DNA of 64,000 nucleotides from Deinococcus sp. Marseille-Q6407 (GTDB lineage Bacteria; Deinococcota; Deinococci; Deinococcales; Deinococcaceae). The stretch lies in NCBI RefSeq assembly GCF_946848805.1, contig NZ_CAMPFU010000005.1:1-64000 (forward strand). Direction: 5' to 3'. The notes beneath the pieces were generated by a model that saw only the letters and a program-made list of their open reading frames with translations, ran no database searches and was not told where the DNA came from. Numbering within the stretch: position 1 is the first letter of the stretch; every line of letters begins with the position of its first letter. This document shows positions 31,976 to 41,937 of this stretch, piece by piece. The translations under genes were made by a program, and so were the position numbers.

Positions 31976-33126
31976 CTCATAACTTGCACCTTGCATAGCT
32001 GAGCGAATAGCCGTGCTGGCGCAGGAATTCTTGCTCTTTTCGAAGCTGGCCCAGCAGGTGGTTGAGCCTGACTTCGGGGAACAAGGCGTAGAGAGCCAAG
32101 CGTGCAGCTTCCTTCAAGGTCAGGGCCTCTGAGCGGTGCAGCGTCGTCAGGGTGAAGGCCAAGAAGACCATCAAAATCCAGCGGTCCAGACCCCTGGCAG
32201 TTCGCAGCGCGAACTGCGCCAACCCAAACTGGTGCTTACCTTCTTTGAAAAACGACTCCAGCGCCCAGCGCCGTTTTCCTTCAGCAAGGATGTCCTTCCC
32301 CTCCAGCAGCTCGGATGACACCGCGAAGAATTCACGGTCCCCACGGTCTATTCTCCCCAGGGTCAGCGTTTCTAGAGGCCAGTTGGCGAGGTTGACATAC
32401 CCTCCGTGCGGACAATCCGCCACTGTCACCCACCCAGGATGGTCCGTGCGCCGGTTGCTCCGCACACCCACCACGAACTCAAAACCCAGGCGCTGCACAC
32501 CGTCCAGAAAGACAGCGGATTCGAATCCACTGTCTGCCAGTACGCAGACCTGAAAGCGTTTCCCCACGAAGTCTGGCACCTCTTCCAGCAAGTCGAGGGC
32601 TAACGTGACGGGAGTGCTGGTGTACTTGCCCTGGTAGACCCGGTAAGAAATGGGGAACTTCAGTTCCCCATACTCGGCGAACAAGACCACCAGATGGATG
32701 CCGTGCCTGCCGTTGTAGACACTGACGTAGGGCAGTTGAGTCCCCACCTTTTCCACCGTGGTCAGGTCCACACTGAGACGCAGACGAGGTCTGCGTTTGT
32801 GACGAGCCGCGTCCAGCAACATGCGCCATTGGGTGTCCTGCATCTCTTCCCAGCAGCGGTCTGAATCCCAGTCGTAGATGTTGAAGAAACGGCTGAGTGC
32901 ACTGGGGCTGACTCCCTCTGCCTGGCTGAACTTGGTCTTCTGACCTGGACTGTGGAAAAGGTGCAGCGAAGCCTCCAGGCTTCGCCGTTGGTACAGCGTC
33001 TCTGGAATGTCCAGAATCCGCTGTGAGAGAATATGGGTGCGCTCCCCTGAAACCTGTTTGTACACACTTCCAGAATTTCAGCTCTGGGAGCGCTTTTTGT
33101 CTCCCTATACAGGTGCAAGTTCTGAG
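31976..33126 (-). mobile_element. IS4-family element type A, copy 3, complete
   Basis: 1151 bp, ends CTCATAACTTGCACC and GGTGCAAGTTCTGAG. The flanks differ (TTCAG versus GAAGG), so no target duplication. It lies 67 bp from the type-B copy, forming an IS cluster. Confidence 0.9.
31977..33065 (-). CDS. IS4-family transposase (type A)
   Basis: 362-residue open frame with the same DDE segments as the other type-A copies ([35 protein letters not shown]). Probably functional. Confidence 0.95.
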   Translation of the reverse strand: MYKQVSGERTHILSQRILDIPETLYQRRSLEASLHLFHSPGQKTKFSQAEGVSPSALSRFFNIYDWDSDRCWEEMQDTQWRMLLDAARHKRRPRLRLSVDLTTVEKVGTQLPYVSVYNGRHGIHLVVLFAEYGELKFPISYRVYQGKYTSTPVTLALDLLEEVPDFVGKRFQVCVLADSGFESAVFLDGVQRLGFEFVVGVRSNRRTDHPGWVTVADCPHGGYVNLANWPLETLTLGRIDRGDREFFAVSSELLEGKDILAEGKRRWALESFFKEGKHQFGLAQFALRTARGLDRWILMVFLAFTLTTLHRSEALTLKEAARLALYALFPEVRLNHLLGQLRKEQEFLRQHGYSLSYARCKL

Positions 33127-33216
33127 GAAGGTGCTGTTGCCCGGAGATGGTCAGCAAAAGCGGACTGGGCCTTGTTTTTCGGTGGAAGCTCGGGGAAGGT
33201 GCCCACGGTCTATACA

Positions 33217-33255
33217 GAAGCTGGAGCTGACCCAACAGGCATCAGCTCCAGCTTC
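33217..33255. terminator. Perfect 14-bp stem-loop
   Basis: GAAGCTGGAGCTGA (33217-33230) pairs with TCAGCTCCAGCTTC (33242-33255). It lies at the 3' end of the lipoprotein gene at 33278. The plus-strand side is followed by CTTGTGTTTTGT, so it may work in either direction. Confidence 0.6.
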
Positions 33256-33277
33256 CTTGTGTTTTGTGGTGAGGCGC

Positions 33278-33946
33278 TTACTTGTGGAACGACACCCACG
33301 TCTTCGTCAGTGTGCCGCTGCGAACCACCAGATCACCCTCTGCCGACAGCTGACTGTCGAGCTTGTTGGTGGCCTGCAGGACGTTCCAGCCCGGCTTGAC
33401 GGTGAAGTCCACGTCGTAGCTCTTCCGGCGGTCGGCGCAGACCGCACTGCCAGTCACGTGACCTTCGCCGCGTGCGAAGACCAAATGGTTGATCGTGTAG
33501 AAGGTGCCTGCCTGACGCGGGGTCTGGGTCACGGTGTTCAGGAGTTCCCTCGGCTGGCTGCCATCACTCTGTTCACCCAGCATCAGGTCATTGATGCTGC
33601 TGAGGGTCGCAGGGACGCTCAGGGGCTTGTTGATCACGCAGTTGCTGGCCTTGGCTCCAGCTTCCAGTTCCCGCAGTACATCCACCAGATTGGCCTTGTC
33701 CTCCAGCTGGGCCGGCAGCTTCAGCGTGAAGTTGCCCTGGGCGTCGGTGGCTGTGCGTGCCACTTCCTTGCCGGTCACTTCGATGCCGATCACCGTGGTG
33801 GGTGCGGTCAGTGGGGAAATCTTGCCGTTCTGTTCGCTGCTGACGGTGCCGCTGATGGTGTCACCCAACTGGGCAGCGGGCGGACGCTGGTTTTGGCAGG
33901 AAGCCAGCAGCAGAGGCAGGGCCAGGCCGGCGGCGGTCAGTTTCAT
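33278..33946 (-). CDS. Lipoprotein of unknown function
   Basis: About 222 residues from MKLTAAGLALPLLLASC, a type II signal peptide with lipobox LASC; the Cys would be lipid-anchored. The mature protein starts with a carboxypeptidase-regulatory-like beta domain (ISGTVSSEQNGKI...TATDAQGNFTLKLPA). The rest is unrecognised. The next minus-strand gene upstream is another lipoprotein, so the two may form one transcription unit. Confidence 0.7.
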   Translation of the reverse strand: MKLTAAGLALPLLLASCQNQRPPAAQLGDTISGTVSSEQNGKISPLTAPTTVIGIEVTGKEVARTATDAQGNFTLKLPAQLEDKANLVDVLRELEAGAKASNCVINKPLSVPATLSSINDLMLGEQSDGSQPRELLNTVTQTPRQAGTFYTINHLVFARGEGHVTGSAVCADRRKSYDVDFTVKPGWNVLQATNKLDSQLSAEGDLVVRSGTLTKTWVSFHK

Positions 33947-34006
33947 CAGGTGGGTCATGGGGTGTCCTTTCTGGATGCCAGCGCATCACAGCTGGGGGAG
34001 TGAGTG

Positions 34007-34516
34007 TCAGGGGACGGTAACGGTTAGCTGCGTGTCTGCCGCACGGCCAGGTTGCACCTGGTAGAAGTTATCCACGGCAGACTGCTCCGGAACAGATGGG
34101 TCGGCGTATTCTAGTGCACTGACACCGATGGCGTATTCTAGTGCACTGACACCGATGTTGAGCCTGTGCTGTCCAGGGCCGAGTCCCAGCGTCGCGGCGT
34201 CCACTGTCCAGACAGTTTGCCAGATACCACCCTGCTGAACCAGCGGGATGGTGGCCAGGGGGTGTTCGAACGAATCACGGTGAATCCTCAGACTTCTGAC
34301 CCGGCTTTCTTTGGTGCCAGCGCAGGTATCGGCCTGTCTGGGGTCATACGTGACAGTAATCTGGGCAGGCAGGGTGACGGTTTGGGTGGACAGCTGATAA
34401 TACCGGGCAGTCCCCGACAGTTGTAGGCAGCTGTCTTTGGGCATGAGTGTACCGGCAAGCTGGTGGCAGCCGGTTATCAGAGGAGCAAAGAGAAGCAGGG
34501 GAAGCAGACGTTTCAT
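34007..34516 (-). CDS. Lipoprotein of unknown function with internal duplication
   Basis: 169 residues; lipobox LITGC in MKRLLPLLLFAPLITGC. The mature part appears beta-rich. A 27-bp exact tandem duplication repeats IGVSALEYA in frame near the C-terminus, so the protein is nine residues longer than its ancestor. An IS982-type element sits immediately upstream and has removed the original upstream sequence. Confidence 0.7.
   Translation of the reverse strand: MKRLLPLLLFAPLITGCHQLAGTLMPKDSCLQLSGTARYYQLSTQTVTLPAQITVTYDPRQADTCAGTKESRVRSLRIHRDSFEHPLATIPLVQQGGIWQTVWTVDAATLGLGPGQHRLNIGVSALEYAIGVSALEYADPSVPEQSAVDNFYQVQPGRAADTQLTVTVP
34103..34156. repeat. Exact 27-bp tandem duplication
   Basis: Two adjacent identical 27-bp units (34103-34129 and 34130-34156) within the lipoprotein gene; in frame, duplicating nine residues. 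The exact identity suggests recent slippage. Confidence 0.9.
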
Positions 34517-34534
34517 AGGTATCCTCCAGGGATA

Positions 34535-35379
34535 ACGCCGTTTAGGGCCTAGCGAGGTTGTGCGCGAGTACAGCCAGAACGACGCGGAGCTTGAGTGACG
34601 CCAGAGTTTTGGTCTGAACGGAACGAATTTGCGCTTCTACGAGCGCAGAGAAGACCGTTTCAATGCGTTTGCGAATTCTGGGATGGCGAGATTCTCGCCA
34701 TCCCGTGTCGTATTTGGTGTTCTTCTTGGGTGGATACACGTAGCCTAGACAGCAATAGCCTTTGTCGCCAATGATGGTTGGGCCTTCAAACTCTGGCCAC
34801 CTGAGATTCAGCTCGTAACTCACCGTAACGTCGTGGAGGTTTGCAGGTCGGATGACGTACTGAACGATTTGTCCACCTGGTGTGACCCAGGCGTGCAACT
34901 TGTATCCGAAGAACTCACCCTGAGTTCCGAAACCCCACTTTGCTCCTGGGAATTGACAAAGATGAGTGCGTTTGGGACGGCAAATGGGGAGGGGCATCGA
35001 ATCAATCACAACCTCGGCGCACGGCTGAGCTGGGCTGGCAACATGTTCCAAGAGTGGTAAAAGCTTGATGCCCCTGGTGTAAGCCTGTGTGTAGGAAGGA
35101 AGACCGGGACGGTCTTCCTTGAGGATGTTCCACCAGATGGAAGCAAATGGATGCTTGAAGATGAGACGGGAGAGCAGCAGAGCAACCAGCATGGCATCTG
35201 TGACCTTCTGGTGCTGGCAGGATTTCCGGTCACTGAAGTGCTTCCTGGCCCAGAGATAGAGGTGGCGAATGACGTGTCGACGTCCTAAACTATGGTGGAG
35301 ACGATATTTAGCCATGTCGTCTCTATTTTTATGTGCCTGAGACGCACTTCAACAGTGGTCGGTCAGCCCTAAACGGCGT
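34535..35379 (-). mobile_element. IS982-family element
   Basis: Inverted ends ACGCCGTTTAGGGC at 34535-34548 and 35366-35379, about 845 bp. It truncates a type-A IS4 copy on its right. No matching target duplication, consistent with a deletion or rearrangement after insertion. Confidence 0.8.
34542..35315 (-). CDS. IS982-family transposase
   Basis: 257 residues. VVIDSMPLPICRPKR (Asp), a KWGFGTQGEFFGYKLHAWVTPGG segment and ANLHDVTVSYEL (second Asp region), GDKGYC, and KRIETVFSAL (Glu) match the IS982 DDE arrangement. Open frame; apparently intact. Confidence 0.88.
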   Translation of the reverse strand: MAKYRLHHSLGRRHVIRHLYLWARKHFSDRKSCQHQKVTDAMLVALLLSRLIFKHPFASIWWNILKEDRPGLPSYTQAYTRGIKLLPLLEHVASPAQPCAEVVIDSMPLPICRPKRTHLCQFPGAKWGFGTQGEFFGYKLHAWVTPGGQIVQYVIRPANLHDVTVSYELNLRWPEFEGPTIIGDKGYCCLGYVYPPKKNTKYDTGWRESRHPRIRKRIETVFSALVEAQIRSVQTKTLASLKLRVVLAVLAHNLARP

Positions 35380-35383
35380 AAGC

Positions 35384-35619
35384 GACTCAGTGCACTGGGG
35401 CTGGCTCCTTCAGCTTGGCTGAATTTGATCTTCTGGCCTGGACTGTGGAAAAGGTGCAGCGAAGCCTCCAGGCTTCGCCGTTGGTACAGCGTCTCTGGAA
35501 TGTCCAGAATCCGCTGTGAGAGAATATGGGTGCGCTCCCCTGAAACCTGTTTGTACACACTTCCAGAATTTCGGCTCTGGGAGCGCTTTTTGTCCGCCTA
35601 TTCAGGTGCAAGTTCTGAG
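35384..35619 (-). mobile_element. Type-A IS4 remnant (N-terminal end only)
   Basis: The right end matches the other type-A copies (ending GGTGCAAGTTCTGAG at 35619). Only the first ~55 transposase codons remain ([20 protein letters not shown]...); the rest was lost at the IS982 junction. Its outer end cuts the MmeI-like gene. Confidence 0.85.
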
Positions 35620-37771
35620 TCAGGCCACTGAAATCAATGATGTAACGCTGGGCGTCATGGCCGTTGACATCTTTACCTACCTTAAAGGGTCGGATAACAG
35701 CGCTGTTATCGTGGCTCTCAGGATTGGGCAAGATTTGCATGTTCTGAGCATCCTGCTTGCTCAATAAGAAATGCTTACTGCCGGGAATCACCCCGATAAA
35801 GGACCGCCCTGCATTTCTGCTCAGCTGGGCGGCACTCCGTAAATCTGGGCCACTGCAAAGGTCGACGTGAATAGCGCCTACCTCCGTGCGGATAGTGCGG
35901 CGGCGTTTGGGATCACGCTCGTCACCCTCATGGAGCAGCAGTGCTTTGTCTGTCTGGCTTCCATCGTCGAACATCACGATGGCTGTCCGAACGGCGGCCC
36001 CGCTCTGAATCCAGGCACGGTCAGGCCACGCGGCAAAGATGCTGCCGCTTTCGTTAATGCGTTCCAGTACGCGGGCATTTTCTCCCATGCCAATAGAGTT
36101 GGTAGCAATCAGGCCAACGCGACTGGTTCTGCCGGTGGCAACATTCTCTCTGGCCTGCTCAAAGAAGTAACACACGAAGTCGCTCTGGCCTGGAATCTTC
36201 CCGCTGTAGGCGCCGCGCAGCTTGTCCACATAGACACCGCCCAGTTGCTGCCGCATAGGCGAGTAGCCCAGGAAAGGCGGGTTGCCCACAATAAACTCGG
36301 CCTCCGGCCATTCCCGTGCTGCTGGACCGTCCATTACGGCGTCACAGTGCTTGAGACCCGGCAGGGAGCGCAGCACCGGAGAGACCTCCCGCTTCTCGCC
36401 ATGCTCAGACAGCCATTGCAGGTAGCCGATGTGCAGCACCATGCCGGCGATTTCGTGGGCGTAGGCGTTCACTTCCATACCTAGAAGCTGTTGTGGAGAA
36501 ACCTGGGCTGCTGGAACTTGGTCAAGGGTAACTGCCCGGATGGTTTGGCGAACTTCCAGCTCAAGGTCCAGCAAAAGCCGGAGTGACACGTACAAAAAGT
36601 TGCCTGACCCCATTGCCGGGTCCATGACGCGCACCGACGCAAGCCGCTGCTGAAAAGCCTTCAGGCGCTCAACGACTTCTTTGGTCAACTGTTCGGTTTC
36701 AGCCTGCTGGGTAAACAGGTCACCGCTCGCGGCACGGTTCTCTTCAATCTGGTGCAGCATGGGCTGAATCTCTGCACGTACCGTTTCCCACTCTTTCCTG
36801 AGTGGAACGAAGATGACCGGCTCCACCACGTCCAGAATGTCGGCCAGTGGGGTGTAATGTGCGCCCAGCTGCCAGCGCTTCTCCGGGTCAATCACCAGCT
36901 CAAACAGAGTGCCGAAAATAATGGGATCGATCTTTGACCAGTTGCGCTGCGCTGCGTCGTGCAGCCGGTTCAGAGCCGTCCGGTCTAAGTTCGGGGCCTG
37001 GGTAGCTTCAAAGACCCCACCATTGATATAGGGAATGCGTCCCTGCATGGTCAGGCGGCCTACCTTCATGGCCTCGAACAGCTCCTGGCACATCGGGGAA
37101 AAGTCTTCCGGGTGCTGCAAGGCCGCTTTGAGCAGTCGTGTGAACGTTTGCTTCGGCAGCAGTCCCACGTCCTCTGCGAACAGGGTGAACATCACGCGAA
37201 TCAGGAAGTGAGCCGTCTCCTCCGGGTCTTCTCCCTCTTTTTTCAGGGCGTCACTGATTTTTGCCAGAGACTCCACAGCAGCGACGGTTGCCAGCTCAAT
37301 GGCGCGGGCGGGATTAAATTCCTGGAGCGCCGTCCACAGCAGGCGCAAACGCTGCCGCGTCTCTTCTTTCAGCAGGTCTTCCAGGTCGTACTCTTCGACA
37401 TGCTTCTGGGTGCCGGTGAAGTTGGTATGCACCCGGATGGTCTGCATGTCACAGACCACCAGCAACGGCGGATTTTCGAGGTCTTCCCGGTAAGTCAGCA
37501 GCTGTTGGTAGGCGCGGTTCAGGTCTTTGCCCTTCCCCTTGTATTCCCAGCCAAAAGCGCCACGTTTCCATATGTCCGCAAAACCACTGCCTCCGGTGAC
37601 CTTGAGGACCGGCTTCTCGAAACGGTACTCGTTGCCTTCGGGGTCTGCCTCCATCGGCGTTGGAACACCTAAAAGCTGGCACAGGTCCATGAAGTGACTT
37701 TGTGCCGCCCCTTTCTCATTCACGGTGGCGTGCTTATAGCGCTGCACAAAGGTTTCTGGCGTCATGGGCAT
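35620..37771 (-). pseudogene. MmeI-type restriction-methylation protein, C-terminus removed by IS
   Basis: About 717 native residues. The nuclease site sits at exactly the positions of the intact homologue at 7500: Asp66, Glu76, Lys78 in GFADIWKRGAFGWEYKGKGK. Methylase motif I VMDPAMGSGNFLYVSL (a variant with AMG) and IV FIVGNPPFLG are present. After DFSGLT the frame runs into the IS end, losing roughly 200 residues including the target-recognition part, so specificity is lost. The open frame continues about 77 codons into the IS. Confidence 0.85.
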
Positions 37772-37789
37772 GCGAAGCAGTTTATTACG

Positions 37790-38092
37790 TCAGCGGCCTA
37801 GCCCTCTTTTTGGCACTGGATGATCTTTGGGATTAATCCACCAGTCGCGTCCCTGCAACTCGGCAGTTGGCAGACGGCCCGCCCGTGCCAGTTTGCGGGC
37901 ATTGCTGGGGTCCATGTTGCGTTTTTTGGCCCATTCACTAAGCGGCACTTTGTCTCCGTGCTTTTTAACTTTCCAGTCGCGCCCCTGTTTGAACGCACCT
38001 GGCACCTTGCCGTCTGCGGCCAGGCGGCGTGCCCACGAAGCCTCTACGCCATTTTCTTTTGCCCAGTCGGTAAGTTGCATGGGTTTGTCCAT
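37790..38092 (-). CDS. Small protein with two tandem HTH-like repeats
   Basis: 100 residues made of two similar halves: LTDWAKENGVEASWARRLAADGKVPGA...GRDW and LSEWAKKRNMDPSNARKLARAGRLPTA...GRDW. Each resembles an excisionase/MerR-like helix-turn-helix. It lies 18 bp upstream of the MmeI-like gene in the same orientation and may control it. Confidence 0.7.
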   Translation of the reverse strand: MDKPMQLTDWAKENGVEASWARRLAADGKVPGAFKQGRDWKVKKHGDKVPLSEWAKKRNMDPSNARKLARAGRLPTAELQGRDWWINPKDHPVPKRGLGR

Positions 38093-38151
38093 GCAGACAG
38101 ATTACCCTCTAGCGTGCCCAGAAAAGAAGGGAGTTTGGCCTGACCCCTGTT

Positions 38152-38703
38152 TCATAGCAGCTGCCACTGCTCTTCTCCCCCTGCGGTGGTTTCTTCCAAT
38201 CGCCACGTCTGGCCGGTCACGGCGTCCTGCCAGCCCTGGGGGATGCGGCACATCAGGTAGCAGTGATTGTCCAGGGAGTCAGGGCGCACGCGCAGGCTTT
38301 CGGTCTGAAGCACAGCGGCGAAAGACGTTTCACTGTCGCGGCAGACGTGCAGTGCAGTTCCGTCCTGCTGCCAAGCGTGGGAGGCCTTGACCTCCGCCCA
38401 AATCCAGCTTTCGCGCTGCTGGGGTGTCAGTTGAGTCAGCAACGTAGGAAACTGCGTCTGCACAAACTCCTGCTGTTGGTGGTAGGCGTCCAGAGACTTT
38501 TGCTGCTCGTCGCTGACCGGCGTGGTGTCATACAGATAAGTGCGGGCCGGGGACGTACCGATAAGCGTGGGGCGCTGACCTTCTCCGTGGACCTGATGCC
38601 ACGCTTGCCCCTTGCCGTGGCGAACATAGCTCTGCTCGCTCAGGTGCAGTAACAGGTTCGCTGCGGCGCTGTCCAACACCGTTACTGTTGATGGGGTGCC
38701 CAT
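38152..38703 (-). CDS. Protein of unknown function
   Basis: 183 residues (MGTPSTVTVLDSAAANLLLHL...). Contains WIWAEVKASHAWQQ and a C-terminal LMCRIPQGWQDAVTGQTWRLEE. No recognised family. It lies between two DNA-binding-type genes in a minus-strand row leading to the MmeI-like gene. Confidence 0.55.
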   Translation of the reverse strand: MGTPSTVTVLDSAAANLLLHLSEQSYVRHGKGQAWHQVHGEGQRPTLIGTSPARTYLYDTTPVSDEQQKSLDAYHQQQEFVQTQFPTLLTQLTPQQRESWIWAEVKASHAWQQDGTALHVCRDSETSFAAVLQTESLRVRPDSLDNHCYLMCRIPQGWQDAVTGQTWRLEETTAGGEEQWQLL

Positions 38704-38739
38704 AGTCTCAACTCCTTTTTGCCCTGATGGCGGTGAGGT

Positions 38740-39252
38740 TCAGTGGTCAGCCGGCTGGGCCAGCTGATTCAGCAGGTACTGCTGCCGGCGATACAAGGTC
38801 GAAGGATGGACGCCAAAGCGTTCGCTCAGCTCCTTGCGGCTGTAGTCGGGCGACAGAATCATTTCGTCTTGTTCCTCCGTCCACTGGACCGGAGGCCGGA
38901 ACGCGGGGTTTTTGCCTTCTTTGAGCAGGCGGCGGCGGTAGGCGGCGGTGCCTTTGGTCTCCCCAAAGATGTTCAGGGCACGGCGCAGCTTGGTGACCTG
39001 TGCCCGTGAGATGCCGAAAGTCTCTTCTACTTCGGGGCCAGCCCACTCGCGCAGCGCTTTTTCCAGCGAGCCGAACACCAGAATGGACGCAGGGCCACGG
39101 CGAGTGCTGCCCTTCGCCCGGCCCATCGGCCAGGGCACGGTTCCGTTCGTAAAACGGATGATTTCGGCATCGACATTATCTAAATTGCAGTGGACAGTAT
39201 CGCCCACCTTCAAGTTCAGAGGTGGGACTTCCTGACTACGGTCGTTTTTCAT
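38740..39252 (-). CDS. Putative DNA-binding protein with HTH/SANT-like segments
   Basis: 170 residues. The N-terminal part is beta-rich (LNLKVGDTVHCNLDN). WAGPEVEETFGISRAQVTKLRRAL and WTEEQDEMILSPDYSRKELSERFGVHPSTLYRRQQYL are two HTH-like units, the second with a SANT/Myb-style WTEEQDE start. Its ATG overlaps the stop of the upstream helicase remnant (ATGA), so they formed one operon. Confidence 0.6.
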   Translation of the reverse strand: MKNDRSQEVPPLNLKVGDTVHCNLDNVDAEIIRFTNGTVPWPMGRAKGSTRRGPASILVFGSLEKALREWAGPEVEETFGISRAQVTKLRRALNIFGETKGTAAYRRRLLKEGKNPAFRPPVQWTEEQDEMILSPDYSRKELSERFGVHPSTLYRRQQYLLNQLAQPADH

Positions 39253-39475
39253 GTGCTTCCTCCTGGGGGCGGGACATTGTCTTCTGTTCTGGCGTCGGCC
39301 ACCACATCGTGTAACCAGCCGCTCAGCCAGCCGCTCAGGTCGGCGTCACCGTCCACATCCTCCCCATCCACGATCACGGCACTGGCGCGGCGCTTGGCCT
39401 GTCTGAGACTGTACAGTCCCTCATCAATGGTGCCCTTTGCAAGTACGTTGGTGACGTGTACTGTCGACGATGACT
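39249..39475 (-). pseudogene. C-terminal fragment of an SNF2-type helicase
   Basis: A frame of about 70 codons ends at 39249 with STVHVTNVLAKGTIDEGLYS then LRQAKRRASAVIVDGEDVDGD, matching the end of SNF2 helicases (V-T-x-L-x-A-K-G-T-I-D-E, then a K-R helix). Upstream, near 39475, the sequence changes to the divergent membrane protein gene, so all helicase motifs are lost. Confidence 0.55.
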
Positions 39476-39832
39476 TTGACTCAAACGATGCCCCGCGTGG
39501 TCAGTAGACAGCAGCTCGGTATGGGCGCCGTCTCCCTGGCAGCGCTGGCAACCGTGGGACTGGTCGCTTATCTTGCCGTGAACTCGGTAGGCACTGTTGC
39601 GTTCTGGAACAGCCCCCTTCTGACGCTGATTCCCCTGGTGGGACTGATGGCGCTGGCCGTGGCTTCTGCCACCGTGATGAGTGTCTGGGCTGTGGCGATG
39701 TTCATGGCTCCTGCCCAGTACCGCGCTCAGCGCTTGGTCGAAACACAAGTCTGGTTGGCCTTGACCCTGCTTACCGTGATGACTCAGTTTGCCTGGGCCA
39801 ACATGGTGGTTGGCCTTACCTGCACCGGCTGA
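39470..39832 (+). CDS. Small integral membrane protein
   Basis: 120 residues with three predicted membrane segments (LGMGAVSLAALATVGLVAYL, LLTLIPLVGLMALAVASATV, and a C-terminal LALTLLTVMTQFAWANMVVG). Function unknown. It is followed by a very strong stem-loop. Confidence 0.6.
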   Translation: MTLTQTMPRVVSRQQLGMGAVSLAALATVGLVAYLAVNSVGTVAFWNSPLLTLIPLVGLMALAVASATVMSVWAVAMFMAPAQYRAQRLVETQVWLALTLLTVMTQFAWANMVVGLTCTG

Positions 39833-39850
39833 GCGTCCTTTGCCGCTCCA

Positions 39851-39892
39851 GCAAGAAAGCGTCCCGCGCATCACTGCGGGACGCTTTCTTGC
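39851..39892. terminator. 17-bp perfect stem-loop, bidirectional terminator
   Basis: GCAAGAAAGCGTCCCGC (39851-39867) pairs exactly with the complement at 39876-39892. It separates the membrane protein gene (plus) from the convergent gene at 39927 (minus); A- and T-rich sides within the stem suit both directions. Confidence 0.8.
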
Positions 39893-39926
39893 TCCCCAGC
39901 CCTACAGGGAGATGACCTGCGGAAGC

Positions 39927-40727
39927 TCAGGCTTTTATGGCCTGGTCTGGGGAATACAGATCACCCCGTACCATTGCTGTCATGTTGTCGTAGTTCTGAC
40001 GCATGCTCTGCACAACGTTTTTATCAGCTTCAGACACGGCCTGTGCAATAAAGTCCATCACACCCAGGGGCTGCTCATTTTCATTGTCAGAAATGGCGCT
40101 GGCTGTCTGAGTCTCATTGATTAGAATGGTCTGTTCAAACAGATCAGGTATATTCTCTATTTCAATCTGGGAGTTCAGGTCTTCTAGTTCTACCCCGCGT
40201 AGGGCGGCAATGGCCTCAATATCGTTTCCGTCCAGCTCTTCAGCCATGATCTTGAGGCGTTCTTCCACTTCAAGCGGTGATTCTTGCACCACGCGCTGTA
40301 CTGCGAAATCGCACAGTACCTCCAGGTTCTGTTCGCCACGAACGCCAATCCACAGTTGTCCTCCTGAGCGCCCGCAGCGGGCGTAGTTCTGGCTCCCATC
40401 ACCCCCCCACCATCCCGTGACGAAGGGTTGCCCACTTTGGATCAGAACGAGCAGGGCGGTGGCTGCTTCGGGATACAGGTCGCCCAGATGCCACGCGCTC
40501 CGTGCATTTTCGTCGCTTGGAAGGTTTACAGTCGGCTCACCATACTCTTCGCTCAGCACCAGATAGCGCTGATACAGCTGGTCGAGAGGGTCGAGCGCCA
40601 TGCCGACGCGCACGCGGACACCTTTGCCTTCGAGACCAGCCATTTCCACGGCCACACCTTCGGGTACTTCAATGAACTGGTGGGTATAGCGGTGCAGTCG
40701 GTAGACCGGATGATAGGACGTTTCCAT
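39927..40727 (-). CDS. Protein of unknown function
   Basis: 266 residues, acidic. The middle (FVTGWWGGDGSQNYARCGRSGGQLWIGVRGEQNLEVLCDFAVQRVV) is beta-rich, and the C-terminal half (EIENIPDLFEQTILINETQTASAISDNENEQ) looks disordered. No family recognised. An IS1 element lies just upstream, so the original promoter may be lost. Confidence 0.5.
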   Translation of the reverse strand: METSYHPVYRLHRYTHQFIEVPEGVAVEMAGLEGKGVRVRVGMALDPLDQLYQRYLVLSEEYGEPTVNLPSDENARSAWHLGDLYPEAATALLVLIQSGQPFVTGWWGGDGSQNYARCGRSGGQLWIGVRGEQNLEVLCDFAVQRVVQESPLEVEERLKIMAEELDGNDIEAIAALRGVELEDLNSQIEIENIPDLFEQTILINETQTASAISDNENEQPLGVMDFIAQAVSEADKNVVQSMRQNYDNMTAMVRGDLYSPDQAIKA

Positions 40728-40743
40728 CAGGGTAGTGGCTGCA

Positions 40744-41214
40744 TCAACGTGACAAGTTGTATCGGTGGAAGGCCAGAGTCAGGCTGGCTTCGAGCATTTC
40801 GTCCGTCTTCGAGAAAGACAACGACTTACGAACAAGCCGACCCAGCCGCTGTCTCAGCGTGCAGTTCAATCGTTCGACATGATTCGTTTCTCCCTTCCGG
40901 GTTAGCCGCTTTACCCCCAAGAGCGGTTCATCGTAGGCTCGCCACAGATCGGTGCAAAACGTCCCTTTCAGTCGCTGCTCAAGGGACAATGGTAAGCGTT
41001 CCCAGAGCTTGAACGCTGTTTGCTCACTGCGGTCACCCAATACCCAGGCCAGCACCCTGCGGGTGCTGCGCTCCAGGGCAATCCAGATCCACCTCGTCTG
41101 TTTTTTCTTGGCAACGAAGGTCCACATTTCATCCAGCTCAATGACCACTTCTTCTGGAGGTGTCATGCAGACTGTACCAGTCTGCATCACTTCACGGGCC
41201 CCTTTTTTATCCAC
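40744..41214 (-). CDS. insB: IS1 transposase, InsB frame
   Basis: 156 residues with the DDE core of IS1 ([61 protein letters not shown]). Expressed by -1 frameshifting from InsA at the A6G slippery site (41203-41208 on the plus strand, reading A AAA AAG). Confidence 0.9.
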   Translation of the reverse strand: MDKKGAREVMQTGTVCMTPPEEVVIELDEMWTFVAKKKQTRWIWIALERSTRRVLAWVLGDRSEQTAFKLWERLPLSLEQRLKGTFCTDLWRAYDEPLLGVKRLTRKGETNHVERLNCTLRQRLGRLVRKSLSFSKTDEMLEASLTLAFHRYNLSR

Positions 41215-41444
41215 CGGATCACGGTGTTGCGGTGAACACCAAAGACGCGCTGTACTCCTCTCAGACTCATCCGCTCGTGGACAGCATCAAGAATTTGTTG
41301 CCGGGTCGCTTCACTGTGCGCTATAGGGCGGGCCTCCGGGTGGAAACGACGGCCACAACCCTTACATAAGTAGGTCTGGGTGCCATTTTTGGCCTTCCCA
41401 TTTTTGACAGTGTGTGTGCTTTGACAGGCTGGGCACTCCGGCAT
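41187..41444 (-). CDS. insA: IS1 InsA protein
   Basis: 85 residues; N-terminal zinc ribbon [14 protein letters not shown]...[12 protein letters not shown] and an HTH ([23 protein letters not shown]). InsA binds the IS ends and represses; fusion with InsB by -1 frameshift gives the transposase. Confidence 0.9.
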   Translation of the reverse strand: MPECPACQSTHTVKNGKAKNGTQTYLCKGCGRRFHPEARPIAHSEATRQQILDAVHERMSLRGVQRVFGVHRNTVIRWIKKGPVK

Positions 41445-41479
41445 CCTGTCAGTAGATCACGTTGGTACAGCCACTACCC

Positions 41480-41790
41480 CAGCTGATAGCTTCCCCTTCA
41501 CGGTCATCGTCAGTAGCGAACAGCACGCGGTCACAGCGGCCTGCCAGCGTTTGCAGACGGCTGACCAGCTCTGTTTTATCAGGCGAGATGATATAGACGG
41601 GTTTGTAGCCGTCAGGATTGATGCCGGTGTTGGCCCAGGGTTCACTGCGGTAGCGTTCGGGCAATTCGTCGGCCTTGCGCGGAAGATCACGGATATGCCC
41701 TACAGAGGCTTCAACGATGTAGTCCGGGCCGAGGTATCCCCTGAGTGTCTTGGCCTTTGAAGGCGACTCGACGATAACCAGAGTTTTCAC
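41480..41790 (-). pseudogene. topA: topA-like TOPRIM fragment, truncated by IS1
   Basis: Starts GTG 41790 with GGGGA upstream. MKTLVIVESPSKAKTLRGYL, ASVGHIRDLPRK and [15 protein letters not shown] are the TOPRIM domain of type IA topoisomerase I. The coding sequence stops after ~104 residues at the IS1 end; the catalytic tyrosine domain is absent, so the product cannot be a topoisomerase. Confidence 0.88.
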
Positions 41791-41937
41791 TCCCCTAGCC
41801 TAGCGGGTCAGAAAATACCCGTCCTCTAGCGGAATGATTTTCAGCCGGCATCCTGAAATTACCGCAGGTGGGGTCACCAGCAGCGCCTCGGAATGTAGAC
41901 GGGTTTCTTTTCCTTCCCAGAATCCGTTTGCTGAGTG

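Larger units (their letters stand above)
40730..41479 (-). mobile_element. IS1-family element
   Basis: 750 bp with terminal repeats GGGTAGTGGCTGYAYCAACG. It carries insA and insB in overlapping frames. The right side cuts a topA-like gene. No target duplication is visible, so one flank has probably been rearranged. Confidence 0.88.

Noticed and set aside
21267..33126. Composite transposon formed by type-A IS4 copies carrying the EcoRI-like system
   Set aside because: Only copy 2 has a target duplication, and that duplication shows it inserted alone; the outer flanks of copies 1 and 3 do not match.
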